Shown: piece by piece, positions 63,842 through 64,000 of the stretch | Position numbering within the stretch: position 1 is the first letter of the stretch | How the letters are laid out: each line of letters starts with the position of its first letter | Origin: Rhodobacterales bacterium | GTDB lineage: Bacteria > Pseudomonadota > Alphaproteobacteria > Rhodobacterales > Rhodobacteraceae | Direction: 5' to 3' | Assembly: GCA_026400355.1 (NCBI GenBank) | Contig: JAPLPE010000016.1 | Span: 1 to 64,000 of the forward strand | Length of the DNA stretch: 64,000 nucleotides | Notes under the pieces: model-generated | Database searches by the model: none | Seen by the model: the letters and a program-made list of their open reading frames with translations, nothing else | What the model was told of the DNA's origin: nothing | Made by a program: the position numbers and the translations under genes

Positions 63842-64000
63842 CCGCTATGCCGATCCCGCCGCCGCCACGTTTTCGCCCTCTGAGGCTTCTCAACTATCTG
63901 GTCCTGCTCCTGGTTCTGGGTCTGATCATCTCGTCGCTGGCAGCCACTGCCCCGCCACTCGACAAGGTGTGGCGCGGCGTCATGCGTCTTTTTTCGCCAT
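63838..64000 (+). CDS. Phosphonate-type ABC transporter permease, N-terminal part (cut by window edge)
   Basis: The first 54 codons are visible: [20 protein letters not shown], then a hydrophobic helix LVLLLVLGLIISSLAATAPP and LDKVWRGVMRLFSP. By position and the N-terminal helix it should be the PhnE-like permease of the operon, but the conserved domain lies outside the window. Confidence 0.7.
   Translation, partial: MTAMPIPPPPRFRPLRLLNYLVLLLVLGLIISSLAATAPPLDKVWRGVMRLFSP

Overview
The window looks like chromosomal DNA of a Rhodobacterales alphaproteobacterium (Rhodobacter/Paracoccus-like). The evidence is high G+C, an iscR-led SUF operon whose IscR lacks the usual cluster cysteines, a recA gene preceded by the alphaproteobacterial LexA box GTTC-N7-GTTC, relics of a red-type (form I) cbb CO2-fixation operon, and a Rhodobacter-type Mu-like prophage remnant. 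This placement is an inference from gene content; no 16S rRNA is present.

Region by region. 1-3.7 kb: the tail of an IS630-type transposase, then a winged-helix/TPR regulator divergent from a secreted YtcJ-type amidohydrolase. 3.9-11.6 kb: tRNA-Arg(CCG) and a minus-strand Fe-S assembly operon, iscR > cysteine desulfurase > sufB > sufC > sufD > two Yip1-like membrane proteins > sufS. 11.8-25.8 kb: mostly housekeeping genes (alpha/beta hydrolase, small conserved protein, HD hydrolase, methyltransferase, icd, broken yitT, typA, DUF1330, alaS, recA with SOS box, sulfotransferase-like, EnvZ-like kinase, MBL-fold hydrolase).

25.8-37.9 kb is an accessory zone. tRNA-Asn is flanked on its 3' side by inverted and direct repeats and a frameshifted type IIG restriction-modification gene. 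Next comes a decayed cbb operon (cbbX tail, intact cbbE and cbbZ, wrecked cbbY) that runs head-on into a truncated LysR gene. A minus-strand NMT1/SsuA-type ABC transporter follows, with DUF1800 and (internally deleted) DUF1501 proteins between its ATPase and binding protein, and then IS481 and IS3 fragments.

38.0-47.7 kb: an agmatinase/arginase-family ureohydrolase beside a complete polyamine-type ABC transporter. Beyond it is a compact operon joining a substrate-binding-protein/VWA fusion, an XpaC-like membrane protein and a second membrane-anchored binding-protein-like protein; this is the best candidate in the window for an undescribed system. A pyruvate-kinase relic lies upstream. 48.1-55.3 kb: a LacI-controlled operon (binding protein, two permeases, GH127 beta-L-arabinofuranosidase, ATPase) with a perfect 16-bp inverted repeat just upstream of lacI.

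55.6-61.7 kb: a minus-strand Mu-like prophage remnant (MuA C-terminus, MuB with two in-frame UGA codons, GemA, gpT head protein, gpI protease, Mor-like activator), bounded on the left by an 81-bp-period repeat. 62.1-64.0 kb: a phosphonate/phosphite-type ABC transporter (binding protein, ATPase, start of a permease) running off the end.

The overall picture is a conserved core broken by a relic-rich zone in which mobile elements and deletions have repeatedly cut genes.
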